A stretch of 64,000 bases of DNA, taken from positions 56,988,937-57,052,936 of the forward strand of contig OY757921.1 of the NCBI GenBank assembly GCA_963585895.1. Direction: 5' to 3'. Below are positions 47,426 through 58,866 of the stretch, piece after piece. Source of the stretch: Sepioteuthis lessoniana (taxonomy: Eukaryota; Mollusca; Cephalopoda; Myopsida; Loliginidae). Made by a program: the position numbers and the translations under genes. The notes under the pieces were generated by a model that was given only the letters and a program-made list of their open reading frames with translations, ran no database searches and had not been told where the DNA came from. The stretch's first letter is position 1. Each line of letters starts with the position of its first letter.

Positions 47426-47639
47426 AATAATTTATACACAACTATATGGTTTAAAGTAGCTATTCCTATTAATACCTATTTGTTTGCACACAGTTATATG
47501 ATTCCAAGTATTCATCACACCAATAATTTGAAAGCAATTATATGGTTTCAGGTAAATATCAGTATGCTATATGGTAACAGGTATTCTAATCTAATGCAAA
47601 TAATTTGCAAACAGATCTATTCAACCCATAAATGAGACC

Positions 47640-48260
47640 TTAAACAGATGAACAAAAAAAAATTAAAATGACATTTGGTAAGTTATAGTAAGATTATTAT
47701 ATGTCCATTCTTATAATCTTATTCATCATGCTTGCCCAAATTGCTGAACAATTTCATCTTCTGATCATCAAATAAGATCAGAATGGAAGGCATTTACCAT
47801 GATAAAAGATGTGCTGCTGGGAAAGATTCTACATGTCAATCTCTTCAATAGCATCATTTTGCCTGCAATGTTGTGGGCTGCATTTAAAGGAAGAGTGACT
47901 TGTTATAACACAGATGGCTACGGAAAGATCCATGCTAGGAATATTGTTGCATGAACACATCTGAAGTGAAGTAATTCAAGAGTGGAGTGAAGGACAGGAT
48001 CATAGAATACCAAAAGCAGTTTTGCTGAGTAGGACAAATTGCAAGGTTCCCAAGTAACAGGTTGTTGTAGGTGACTCACCTATGACCAGAATAATGGACT
48101 TAACTAAAGGGTATATTAATCAAGAACTAAGCTGGTAGAGCGAGCAGCAGCTGTAGTAAGCACCTTGCCTTTCTTCATGTACGTTGAACCAAGGAAACCC
48201 TCCTCAGAGACTTGGATACATTTGTGTGGCACCTCATATCTCTGTGTTGAGTTATTTATT
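47640..48260 (+). pseudogene. Possible LINE ORF2 C-terminal relic
   Basis: Shifting frames give pieces such as DRIIEYQKQFCWVGQIARF and VTHL.PE.WT, which resemble the C-terminal tail of LINE RT proteins (the region with a WAGHIAR-like block). Many stops. The identification is tentative; it may be a different element. Confidence 0.25.
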
Positions 48261-49071
48261 TATTGACCCCTAATAATCAGTCATAACACAGGTGACCCTA
48301 TACAGTTGCCAAATGGTATCTGAGATATTGGAAATAACCACTTGGAAGACTTCCACCATTCTTATTAGCATCAGACTCTCAATGACATTTAATATACCAA
48401 GATACTGGCCAAGTTGATTATCATAAAATTATCTTTTTTTTTTTTTTTAAATTCTGCAACATCTCCATATACATCAGATTTAATGTTGTATTTGATTTAA
48501 GGGTAAATGTCAAGGTATCTAATTATTATATACTGATGTACTTTGACTTGTGTCTTCATTTTTGTTTTAACAGTTATGCTCTTCTGGGAATTTTGAACTA
48601 AACTCTTGATTCAATCCATGAAAGTGAATTGTTTTCATTTTACTCTCCATGCTGAATGTATCAAGTTAGCCGAGTTGAGAAGCAGGAAAAATTATATACT
48701 CTGGTTTTGTGGAAAAAATAAATATACAACATTACAAGGATAAATCAACAAGGAAGAATTAATGAAAATATGCCTTAAGCATGAACACAAGAATAAGAAT
48801 AATCTACCCACAAAGAATTGAATAAAGGGCTTCCTTCAGATTCCACAAATAACTGACAATAACAAACCCCCTTAAGAGAGCGGGGTGGGGGGCTAAATTA
48901 GCCAAAACATTGTTGTTATAACAATCAAGATGAAGACATGACTGAATGTAAATCAATGAATAATCTTATAATAATTCAATGTTCATCCATCCATACCACT
49001 AAAGCTCAGACATTATGGATTCATTTCAACAAAATTTCCAGGAATCCTGAAAATGTTTTAAGTTATACTAA
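48261..49071. other. AT-rich region, no gene
   Basis: Poly-T run at 48432-48447; nothing coding recognised. Confidence 0.45.
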
Positions 49072-50091
49072 TGTCACGTGATAGCTCACGGAGACGAAGA
49101 GGCAAGACTGATACTATCCTCCCGTATTGAATTAGAGTATCAAGCAGTCAAAAAGTGACCGTTAAGAGAGAATGTGGGTCATAGAGGAGATAGACCAGAT
49201 GTTCACACTTAGTGAACTCAGGTCGCCGGACATCCGAAGGGGAAAGAGAGAGAAGCCAAACGATTGGCGGGGACCCCAAACGGAAGTGGGGTTCCCTTCC
49301 CCTCAGCAGAAGTAAATAGTAAAAAGGGAGTTTTTGAGCAAGGCTCGTGGCAGACGGACCATAGCCATTTTACTCCGGGCTAAAGACAAAAGATTAACTG
49401 AGACATGAGAGACACGAGTCCCTCAAGCCAGAACTAAAAACAGAACAAAGTCTAGTAGCCCGTGAAAGAAGAAAATTCTCCAGTGGAACCCCGTCGAAAA
49501 TAAGATAAGTAACTTTGAGGACATTTTTCCTTTACACCCAAATTTTGTTTACCACTCTCTCTCTCAATTTGAAGAAGGATAAAAGCCAGGAAAAGACATT
49601 TATATTCATGGACTATCCAATTATATGTTTTGACACTCTGAACGTATATATATATAACCGTAGTAAAGAACCTATGTATTTTCATTTTACCATGTGGTCA
49701 ATGTTGTTGCTTCATGCTTTCTTTCCAGCTTCTATTCGCCTTATGTTATCTTGTTTAGAATTGTCCTATTAATTCCTAAAGTATCGCACGGGAAACCGGA
49801 GTTGCCGACTACAACAATATTAATATTATTACGACTAAGACCTATAGGCCCGTATTCTTCTATTATCTAAGGGAAAGAAGTTTAGCGGCCTGGTGGGTGT
49901 GTGATAGTGTGAAATTTTGGATCCCTTTACCAGCGGTGGTCAGTCTGGTCCTAAATTATTCCCTCACGTAATATGCAAGTTCTTATCTGCCTGAGAGAAG
50001 AACTCTGAACAGGACTTATTCTGTAGGGGATCAAGTGCCAACCTGCCCCGTCTTCACACGTGCAAAAATAAAGCCCCAATTTCGCGTCACA
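49072..50091 (+). repeat. Solo LTR, Gmr1-like family, older copy
   Basis: 1020 bp from TGTCACGTGATAGC to CGCGTCACA. More substitutions and small indels than the 35.3-kb copy. CTAA occurs on both sides (49068-49071 and 50092-50095), the likely target duplication. Confidence 0.85.
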
Positions 50092-51234
50092 CTAAGATCC
50101 TGCTCATTTAATTTTGATTTTTGTTTATACGAGGCCTGTCTCTCACCTTCAAATTCATCTACTAAGCTTAGATTTTCATGAAACTTATTATCTAGTCATC
50201 TGATATGCCTAAAATCTGATAGCAATAGATTAAATAATTGTTATTCTTTAGAATAATGTTTGAATGTTAACAATGCATAGTAGTATATGTTTCCACAATT
50301 TCAAGTTATGTTTTATGAACTTGACCTTCCCAAAGATGGGCATGTATACAGGACAAAAGACAAGTAATGCTCTATTAGTTTACAAAAAGAGGCAACCTGA
50401 AGTAGTTATGGTCCTTATGAGATAGAAAAAAAAACAATCTACCAAAGATAATTTAAAAGGTTTAGAAAAATGACTTCAGCTTAAAAAGATACAAAACAAA
50501 CTAGTTATCCTGTTAAGTTTAACAATGACCAGCTTTTGTCTGACTCAATAGAAAAGGATCAGCTTAAAAGCTGAATTCAACTCACCATCTGCTACAAAAG
50601 GATGCCTTAATTTGGAAAATGGATGACTCATAATTCAATTGAAGTCAGTCATAAAGCATGAGTAGGTTTCTACACTTCACAAAACTCTCTGTAAATACAT
50701 CTTGCCATTTTGGGATAGATTAGTGACTAGTGATGAAAAATTAATATTTTACAATATAAGGCAATGCAAATAATGGTTTAATGAAATAAGGAATCAACCT
50801 AAGATAAATTTTGGTATTTTTACCAGTTAACATTATAATTAACAGCTGACATCTATCATCAACACTTAAGAGTTTTTGAACATTGCTTTGAAAGAAAAAG
50901 TGACTAGTGATGAAAGATGAATATTTTATAAGAATATAAAGCAATGCAAAAAGAGACTTAGTTTTTTAAATCATAAAGGTGTGGCATTTCCTTATGGTAA
51001 CATACAGCAAAGATCACATCTGAAAAAATTGAATACTTCAGCTGAAAAAAATCTCACACCCACCTTAATCTGCAGAACTCATATCACTAGATTATCATCT
51101 ATTCTAGAGTTTACAAAACAATCTTGATGAACTTGTTCTTAAAACTTAGAAAGTATTTTCTCTATATTCTTCTTTAAACTAAAATCATTTTATAAAAATG
51201 ATGTGAATCACAGCAAGATACACTTAACATAATA
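50092..51234. other. AT-rich region with a local duplication
   Basis: A ~55-bp segment starting GTGACTAGTGATGAAA occurs at 50724 and 50900, both in direct orientation, about 176 bp apart. No gene. Confidence 0.5.
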
Positions 51235-51510
51235 GTTATTGTCATAGGAAATAGAATCAGTGACCCAATTTCAAATCCTAGACAAGGCTGTTTACATTTC
51301 ACTTCATGCTAATGCCCTTGGGAAAGGCATAAATCTATCTATTCTTCCCCTAGATATGGGTAAATAGTAGGGTAGACTGAGTTCTTTCAGCTAGGTAAGG
51401 AAACCAGTCTAGAAGGAAAACCCTGAAATCAAACCAATTGTACTCAACTTTAAAAACTGACCTTGCACCACATCCTCCTCATGGTGAGGGGTTGGGTAAA
51501 TTCAAACCGG
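51235..51510 (+). repeat. Family 1 SINE, nearly full length
   Basis: tRNA-like head (ATAATAGTTATTGTCATAGG), B box TTTCAAATCCTAG, then the body CCCTTGGGAAAGGC, GATATGGGTAAATAGTAGGG, CAGTCTAGAAGG and the tail block GACCTTGCACCACATCC. One of the best copies. Confidence 0.65.
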
Positions 51511-52074
51511 AAGGAAATAATTGATAAGGATTATGGATGAGATTATTGATCATGATAAAATCTATATTTTGTGCTGAGTAATTAAACTTAGCTTGAGATT
51601 ATCTCTCCCTTCCAGACAGCATCTACCCCTTATCTTAAAGGTGGGGACAGAGCTAGATTTATTACCTGATGTCTGAGGTATCCTCCCCAAAGGAAGTAAT
51701 GTTGGCAAAGCTAAACTATTTTTGACACTATTGTCAACCATGAATTTGTACACAGAAGAGCAAGGTCAAAACTAGCCTGGAACTCTAACATGCATTATAA
51801 AATCCAGTCAAATATTACTTTATTCACTGTTAAAACAATTAATTCAGAATGTAATAAAGTTGATTTGTTTTACAACATGTCAATCCTTTTTGTGCCTAGC
51901 TATCAGCTAAATAGTATCACTGCTAAAAGGATGGCTTTGATATTAAATAACCCACAAAGGTTGATGCGCCAATAAATAAAGAGACCAAATTTTTTTTTTT
52001 TTTCAGTTTAATAACAGCCTCCTAATTATGTGCAGTATCTATCTTCACAATCATTCAAACAAACAGTTTATTTC
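51511..52074. other. No gene recognised
   Basis: Includes a head-like composite-repeat fragment at 51935-51975 and a T-run at 51990-52003. Confidence 0.4.
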
Positions 52075-52310
52075 TTAGGAGCAATGTTTTAAGAGCCAAT
52101 GTATCAATGTAATTTAAAGTCAATTTAAACACTATCTCAAAAAGATCTACTTGACCCATAGATGGAACCCTAACAGGTACTATCAGTCTGGGTAAGAGTG
52201 TACCTGGGTGTAATTGGAATGAAAGGGATGACTCCACACACCCTAGAGCTCCAGAATTGGAGCTTCACCATCAAACACAGTTTAGTGTCATAATCAGGAC
52301 AAAGACGAAT
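52075..52310 (+). repeat. Composite repeat module
   Basis: Module from 52143 (TCTACTTGACCCATAGATGG) to about 52300, with array-like sequence before it. Confidence 0.5.
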
Positions 52311-53001
52311 CCTTAGAACCTTGGAGATCATTATTGGTTATTTTATTGAACTTTGCAAGATTAAGGACTAATTCCACCCTGTGAGATTTATGATTTATAA
52401 TTCATCCACATTCAGAGAGCTTTTGTCATTATGAAAAATTTGTTGAAAATATAATTAGCATGATTTAAAACAAGAATAACTGGTTGACAAACTAAGTCAC
52501 AAACAATTCTTTCTTCATTTTTTCTTTCTTTTCTACTAAAGTACTGGGTTCCATTTACTAGAAGAGATTCGTAATAGCTTAGTGTCACATGAAAACTGGG
52601 TTATGTATTCCCATCAAGTAAAATGAAGTTGAAAACATTCTAATGAAAACGTAACCACCTGAGCAAAAGTTGAGAATGCAATGCTTTTTTCCATGCATTA
52701 AGCAATCTTAGTACAAAGAACAGTCAATGAAACACTGTTAGTAGTAAAACAAGTTTTCTTTCTTTATTTCAATCAAGCAGATTTTGCCAATCAAAATACT
52801 TCAAATAATCCAGGTAAAGCAAAATATTACTTTATAATTAAGAATAGAACAATAAAAATATTCATACCATTGTATTAGGTTGACATAAATGTTCCCTGCA
52901 TTTTTTAAAATAAAATCTTTTATTCATATAAACTCATATCATAATAATTCAGCCATCAAAGTATTTTCCCAAGCTTCAAAGACTGTACCCCATTTTGGAG
53001 G
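52311..53001. other. AT-rich region, no gene
   Basis: No signal that I can support. Confidence 0.45.
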
Positions 53002-53003
53002 TA

Positions 53004-53902
53004 TGAGGTGCCTTCAATAAGTTTTCAGACTTTTTTCTTATGGGCATTTAAAATTGTCGTAGACTCTTGAAAATTCAGTATGTTATTGCTATACATCTTA
53101 TGAGATGACTGACCAATTTTTATGATTTCATGTTCAAATCAACAGCTATAGCAGCAATTGGAATATACTCTACTAAAGCCTGATTGTCACAGCTGGTCAA
53201 TTTCAAAAATGCAATCTGGACGTGAGGATACTTTAGAAGAACGATATGCAATAAAATTCTGTTTTAAACTTGGAAAAAATGTCACAGAAACGTGTGGAAT
53301 GCTTCAGACTGCTTTTCAACCATCTTGCATGAATTGAGCATCAGTTTTTGAATGGCATAAGAGATTTAAGGAAGGCAGAGAGTCTGTGAGGGACGATGAG
53401 AGGTATAGGAGGAGTAAGGAAGTCAATACACCAGAGTTGATTGGCCAAAGGGTTAGGGTTAGGGTTACTATGTTGAGGTTTTAAGGCAATTCAGTAAGAG
53501 ATTCCATTGGAAGAGCCCAGCACTCTTCAAATCGGGTCAGTGGCATTTCCACAAGGACAATGCACCAGTCCACAACTCCATTCTTGTCACAGACCATTTG
53601 ACCAAGATAGTTCCTCACTCTCCCTATAGTCCAGACCTTGCTCCCTGTGACTTTTGGTTATTCTCTAAGCTCAGAGGCTGTCGTTATGAGACAATTGAGG
53701 AGATGAAAGAGGCTATGACAAAGGTCATTGACACGCTCACACAAGAGGACTTCCATGGGGCCTTTCAGAAGTTGTTGGAACGGTACAACAAGTGCATTGC
53801 AGCCAGAAGAGATTACTTCAAAGGAAACTAGAGTTTCATGTGTGTAGTATCAATAAAAGTGCCCATACAAAAAAAGTCTGGAAACTTATCGTATGCACCT
53901 CG
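53004..53902 (+). mobile_element. Internally deleted mariner element with both TIRs
   Basis: 899 bp flanked by TA (53002-53003 and 53903-53904). Inverted repeats of about 45 bp: left TGAGGTGC...AAGTTTTCAGACTTTTTTC; right is the complement of CGAGGTGC...AAGTTTCCAGACTTTTTTT. Same layout as the 40.3-kb copy: HTH half with one added TGA near 53337, the same central deletion removing the first catalytic Asp, then HQDNAPVH and SPDLAPCDFWLF, ending 53831. No working transposase is possible. It could move only with an enzyme from an intact relative. Confidence 0.85.
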
Positions 53903-53904
53903 TA

Positions 53905-54724
53905 AATTGTATATTCCATTATACAAGAAAAATTCTGATTTAAATTTGATGAATGCTGAGAAAAATATTTCAATATCTTGAATTTTTTAGAACAGGTGAT
54001 CAAATAAACAAGATGGTATAGAGTGAAATTTCACCATGGTGATAAGTTTAAAGAATATACCACAAGTAGAAGAATTTTCTATTTCAGTAGCTATCTTATT
54101 AAAAAAATATTTTGGGGTCAAGCAAGCAAGAAAAAAAAAAGAAAATAAAAAAAGGCAAGTGCTTAAACTAGGGCTTCTTAAACATTTTACTTGATGCAAC
54201 CTTTATAATCAAATTTAATTTCCATTCATATTCAATTAAATTAATCGAATATTATATCACAAAACATCACGACTTCATTGTTGATTAACACAATTTACAT
54301 GAGAAAAGAATCAGTAAACTATAAATACAAATACACATTTAATTCCGGGATTATATTTTAATGGGAAGGATGGATTTGATGGGCACTGAAGAGATCCTGA
54401 ATATTAGGTTGTAGGTTTGTAAGTTTAAACTGAAAATCAGCACATTCTATATTCAAAGAAACTGTTAAGTAAATAATGCACATGGCTAAATTCAGATTAC
54501 ACCCTGTTTCCTTTTATAAAAATATGATTATATGCATTGTTAACAAGGCGAAAAAAATCAGAATCTTTTTGGTCAGACCGTTTATTCATTTTAAATGACC
54601 CATGTGTTTTCAACAGTCATATGTGTAGAACAAATCATTAGCTGACATCACACCCAATCAGGTATTCTGCTAGTTGTACAATATGAAGCAACTAATTTAC
54701 TTTATCTAGCAATATTTGTTTGAG
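53905..54724. other. AT-rich region, no gene
   Basis: No signal that I can support. Confidence 0.45.
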
Positions 54725-54910
54725 ATCATAAATGTTAAACTGACATTGGCATAAAATAACCCAACAAGGGTTGACATCTTTATACTGCATATAATTGTAG
54801 ATCATAATTGTTAAACTGACATAAGCATAAAATAACCCAACAAGGGTTGACATCTTTATACTGCATATAATTGGAGATCATAATTGTTAAACTGACATAA
54901 GCATAAAATA
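54725..54910 (+). repeat. Tandem repeat, 76-bp period
   Basis: About 2.4 units, each with GTTAAACTGACAT, GCATAAAATAACCC and AACAAGGGTTGACATC. Units 1 and 2 differ by only a few bases. The unit includes the composite-repeat head motif. Confidence 0.85.
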
Positions 54911-55206
54911 ACCCAAGCAAACTAGTAAAGTCACCTCCTGTGAACCCCTACACTTTCATTCACCCCGCCAAAATTATATGGACCTCTTTGAGAAGCCTTG
55001 GATAAACACTGACAGTTCTTTCCATAGAGCCAATTTTCCTACCACTTTATTATGTGAGAGACAGCATTAACTCCTTATTTACCAAGTGCACAGTTGTCAA
55101 ATGCACACCAATAACCATGTGTTCAAGTTGAAAATTACATTTTGTATCCTTTGCATGGCTGAATATTAGGAAGAACATGATACTTTAAATTAAAAATAAT
55201 AGGATG

Positions 55207-55566
55207 TTAGTCACACTGAAAGTAGACATCTTTGCTAGATTTCCCACTAAATGGCATGAAATTTTCATACAAAATTATATCAATGTCTAAAATGTTTTGT
55301 TTAGAAAAAAAAAAAAAAATATCCAGTGAGAATGGTAAAAAATAACTACTGAAAGAATCCAGATTCATAAGCTGAACTGTCTCATAGATTGTCAGTTTGA
55401 TTGGATCATTTTTGCCTGCACCTAGTTGAAAAAAATGAATGGGAGTCTTTAGAACCAGATAATTTGGGATTGGTAGTGGAATTAAGGAAGCATGAAAGTC
55501 ACTGTACTTGGGATTGGTAAATAAGGAGTTAATAATAACAGAATATCTTATGCTATCTGAAGACAA
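55207..55566 (-). CDS. Open frame of 119 codons, unknown, possibly an exon
   Basis: Uninterrupted minus-strand frame with a protein-like first 80 residues (PIPNYLVLKTPIHFFQLGAG, KLTIYETVQLMNLDSF), a Phe run encoded by a 15-base poly-T near residue 84-88, and an acidic tail ending DVYFQCD. The frame stays open upstream of the first ATG for about 17 codons. Family not recognised; no signal peptide or membrane segment is obvious. It could be an exon, a retrocopy fragment interrupted by poly-T, or chance. Confidence 0.25.
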   Translation of the reverse strand: MSSDSIRYSVIINSLFTNPKYSDFHASLIPLPIPNYLVLKTPIHFFQLGAGKNDPIKLTIYETVQLMNLDSFSSYFLPFSLDIFFFFSKQNILDIDIILYENFMPFSGKSSKDVYFQCD

Positions 55567-55678
55567 TCCCAGACTTGTTAAATCAGAATTTCAGTTTGTA
55601 AAGTTTTATGACATGAGATTTAAATTTGGAAAATGATATAGACTTAAATTTAAAATAATGCACTCTGGTTAGTTGGTT

Positions 55679-55850
55679 GGTCATGTCAACTCTTGTTGGG
55701 TTATTTTATGCCAATGTCAGTTTAACAATTATGGTCTCTAATTATATGCAGTATAAATATGTATCATATCAACACTTGGGTTATTTTATGCTAATGTCAA
55801 TTTAACAATTATGGTTTCATATTACGTACAGTACAAGAATGTATCTTCCC
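55679..55850 (-). repeat. Inverted copy of the 76-bp tandem units
   Basis: About two units in opposite orientation to 54725-54910 (TCAACTCTTGTTGGGTTATT, ATGCCAATGTCAGTTTAAC). Together they form a large interrupted inverted repeat with a ~770-bp spacer. Confidence 0.75.
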
Positions 55851-56038
55851 AATTGTTTTAAACAGGTAAACGCCTTATACTTAATTGCAGTATCAATGTT
55901 TTAAGAGGCAATGTGTTAAGATTATTTGAGAAGACCTGGTTAAAAGGCAGGTTAGTTGGTTTTTCAGCATTTCAACCTTTATTGGGTTGATAGAAAATAG
56001 TTTGTATTGAGGCAAGTTAATCTATCAAAAAAGAGAGG

Positions 56039-58327
56039 GAAAATTATGGACCTACACATACACGAACAACAGTAAAGTGCAGATAGACTATGTCTTTATA
56101 AATAAGAAATGGAAAAATAGCACGATGAATTGCGAGGCATACTCCTCTTTCGAGGGCGTGTCATCCGTTCACCGAATAGTCACGGCAAAAATACAACTAA
56201 GCCTACGAAAAAACGCCACACGAACAGCGACCACTAAACACTATGACTGGGCCCTCCTTAACAACAGAGATATTAGAGATAAATATGTATTAGAACTAAG
56301 AAACAGATTCGAGACACTACAAGAGAAGGAAGAAAAAATACCCCAAACGATGAATACGAGAACTTCGTTAACGCACACCTCGAGGCAGCATCGAAGTGTA
56401 TTCCAACAAAACCTAGAACGAAATATAGAGCCCCATGGGAAACAGAAGAGGTTAGAGAAAAACATGCACTAGTGAAAACTGCCTCCAAAAGCTACCGGAA
56501 GAACCCAACAATTGCAAATGCCTGAATACTAAAGAAGGCACAATATCAATTAGCAGGCATATATCTAAAAGAACAAACGGAATTCATACAAAATAAGATA
56601 GATAAGATTAGAGACTCGGTGGAGGATAGGCAATCTAGGATAGCCTGGCAAACAATAAACGAAGTGAGTGGAAGGAAAAGCACAGCCAAAGCAAAACTGA
56701 AAGCGGCAAACCAATAAGAAAGAATTAAACTGTGGAAACAACATTTTGAAAATCTACTAGCTAACCCTCCGAACATTACGCAGGAACCGATCACCAGAAT
56801 TATCAGTAAGCAATTAGACATTAAACTAGGGCCGTTCACTAAAGAAGAACTCAACTCGGTTCTTAGAAAAATTAAAAATAGAAAAGCTGCAGGGCTTGAC
56901 GAGATTTCCCCAGAAGTGTGGAAGACGAGACAATTCGACGACATACTGCTCAAACACTGCAACATAGTTTATAACCAAAATCCGATAGATGGACGAAGGG
57001 ATGCATCCTCCCCTTCCCTAAAAAGGGTGACCTTGGATTAGCCGAGAAATATAGAGGTATAACACTCACATCCATAGCAGCCAAAATCTACAATGCCCTA
57101 CTACGAAACTGCATAGTACCCCAAATCGACAAAATCCAGAGGAAAAACCAAAATGGCTTCAGAAGAAACAGGTCCACGACCTCACAAATATTGACCATTC
57201 GTAGAATCCTAGAAGGCGTGAGGGCAAAAAACTTACAGGTGACATTACTATTTGTCGATTTTACCAAGGCCTTCGATTCCATTCACAGAGGGAAGATGGA
57301 ACAAATACTACTAGCATACGGCCTACCAAAAGAAACCGTAGCAGCAATAATGATTCTCTACAGAAACACCAAAGTGAAAGTGCGTTCACCGGATGGAGAC
57401 ACAGATTACTTCGACATTGTAGCAGGAGTACTACAAGGGGACACGCTTGCCCCATACCTCTTTATCATCTGTCTAGACTACGTACTTAGGACATCGATCG
57501 ATAACATTAGAGAAAACGGCTTTGAGCTGACAAAGAAAAGAAGCAGAAGGTACCCCGCAAAAACAATTACCGATGCTGACTACGCCGACGACATAGCGCT
57601 ACTGGCCAATACACCCAACCAAGCCGAAACACTACTGCATAGTTTGGAACGAGCCGCTGCAGGCATTGGACTCCATGTCAATGCACACAAAACTGAATTT
57701 ATGTGCTTTAATCAGAAAGGCGACATCTCCACACTAGACGGAACCTCCCTGAAACTGGTTGACAAATTCACCTACCTAGGAAGCAGCGTCTCATCAACTG
57801 AAAAAGACATTGACACACGGCTAACGAAGGCATGGACAGCTATCGATAGGCTTTCGATCATATGGAAATCAGACCTGACCGATAAAATGAAACGCAGTTT
57901 CTTCCAGGCTACGGTCGTGTCGATACTGCTGTATGGATGCACTACTTGGACGCTGACTAAACGGTTGGAGAAGAAGCTCGATGGCAATTATACAAGAATG
58001 TTGCGAGCAATATTGAACAGGTCCTGGCAGCAACACCCCACACGGCGCCAACTGTACGGCCACCTACCACCTATCACGAAAACTATACAAGCTAGACGAA
58101 CCAGACATGCCGGACACTGCTGGAGAAGCAAAGACGAGATCATAAGTGATGTGCTCCTGTGGACCCCCGCATATGGCCAATCAAAAGCAGGACGACCAGC
58201 TCGAACATTTATACAGCAGCTATGTGATGATACGGGATGTAACCCCGAAGATATGCCGAAGGCGATGGATGATAGGGAGACGTGGAGAGAGAGGGTCACG
58301 GATATCCGTGCTAGCTGCACGTCATGA
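56039..58327 (+). pseudogene. RTE-type LINE ORF2 (endonuclease end, RT), disrupted
   Basis: Order: endonuclease C-terminus (KVQIDYVFINKKW, then SSVHRIV where SDHR is expected) to ~56210. RT N-terminus is in shifted frames with at least two stops (RKAAGLDEISPEVW near 56880). From 57010 there is a good frame: YRGITLTSIAAKIYNALL, VDFTKAFDSIHR (catalytic Asp), GVLQGDTLAPYLFI, DADYADDIALLA (57576-57611, catalytic YADD intact). The C-terminal region has LLYGCTTWTLTKRLEKK and RHAGHCWRSKDE, ending 58327. The last 378 codons (57191-58327) are uninterrupted. The same family as the fragment at 32285-32975. Confidence 0.8.
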
Positions 58328-58340
58328 TGATGAATTTTTT
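56039..58340 (+). mobile_element. RTE-type LINE, 5' truncated
   Basis: Starts inside the endonuclease and ends just after the ORF2 stop in TGATGATGA followed by T/A-rich sequence, a short repeated 3' end of the kind seen in RTE-clade LINEs. The flanks are composite-repeat sequence. The clade assignment is by overall architecture. Confidence 0.7.
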
Positions 58341-58800
58341 TTTGCAAGTAATCATAGTTTCAAGTAACACAAAATAATAACTTTAGTAAACAATTATAGC
58401 TTCAAGCAATTATTCTTAATAGAAATAGTTTACACACAGCTATATAGTTTCAAATATTTCAAATATTAATCATTCTTAGATTAATCTATTTGTCCAATAG
58501 ATCAGATTGTAACAGGTACAATCATTCTAAGTCAGAGTGGACCTGGAAATAATGGTATTAATACAAAAAATACTTAGTTATAATATCAAAGTTTTAAGAG
58601 CAAATGTAATTCAAAATCACTTTAAACATTATCTTAGATCAATTTGACCCATAGATGGGACTAGTAAGTACTACCATTCCAGGTAAGAGTAGAGTTGAGC
58701 GTAATGGTAACGAAGGAGTGACACTACATTTCTCAGTGCTTCAGAACTGGAACCTCACCATCAGATGCAGTTTTGTGTCATAGCCAAGATACAAAATGAT
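58341..58800 (+). repeat. Composite repeat array and two modules
   Basis: Array units (ATAGTTTCAAGTAAC, AACAATTATAGCTTCAAG), a truncated module (about 58490-58560) and a second module (about 58625-58790, GACCCATAGATGGGAC to CAGATGCAGTTTTGTGTCAT). Confidence 0.55.
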
Positions 58801-58812
58801 GTGTGTTTGTGC

Positions 58813-58817
<5 letters not shown>

Positions 58818-58863
<46 letters not shown>
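58818..58863. repeat. AT microsatellite
   Basis: About 21 AT units, ending exactly where the next LTR begins. Confidence 0.95.
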
Positions 58864-58866
<3 letters not shown>

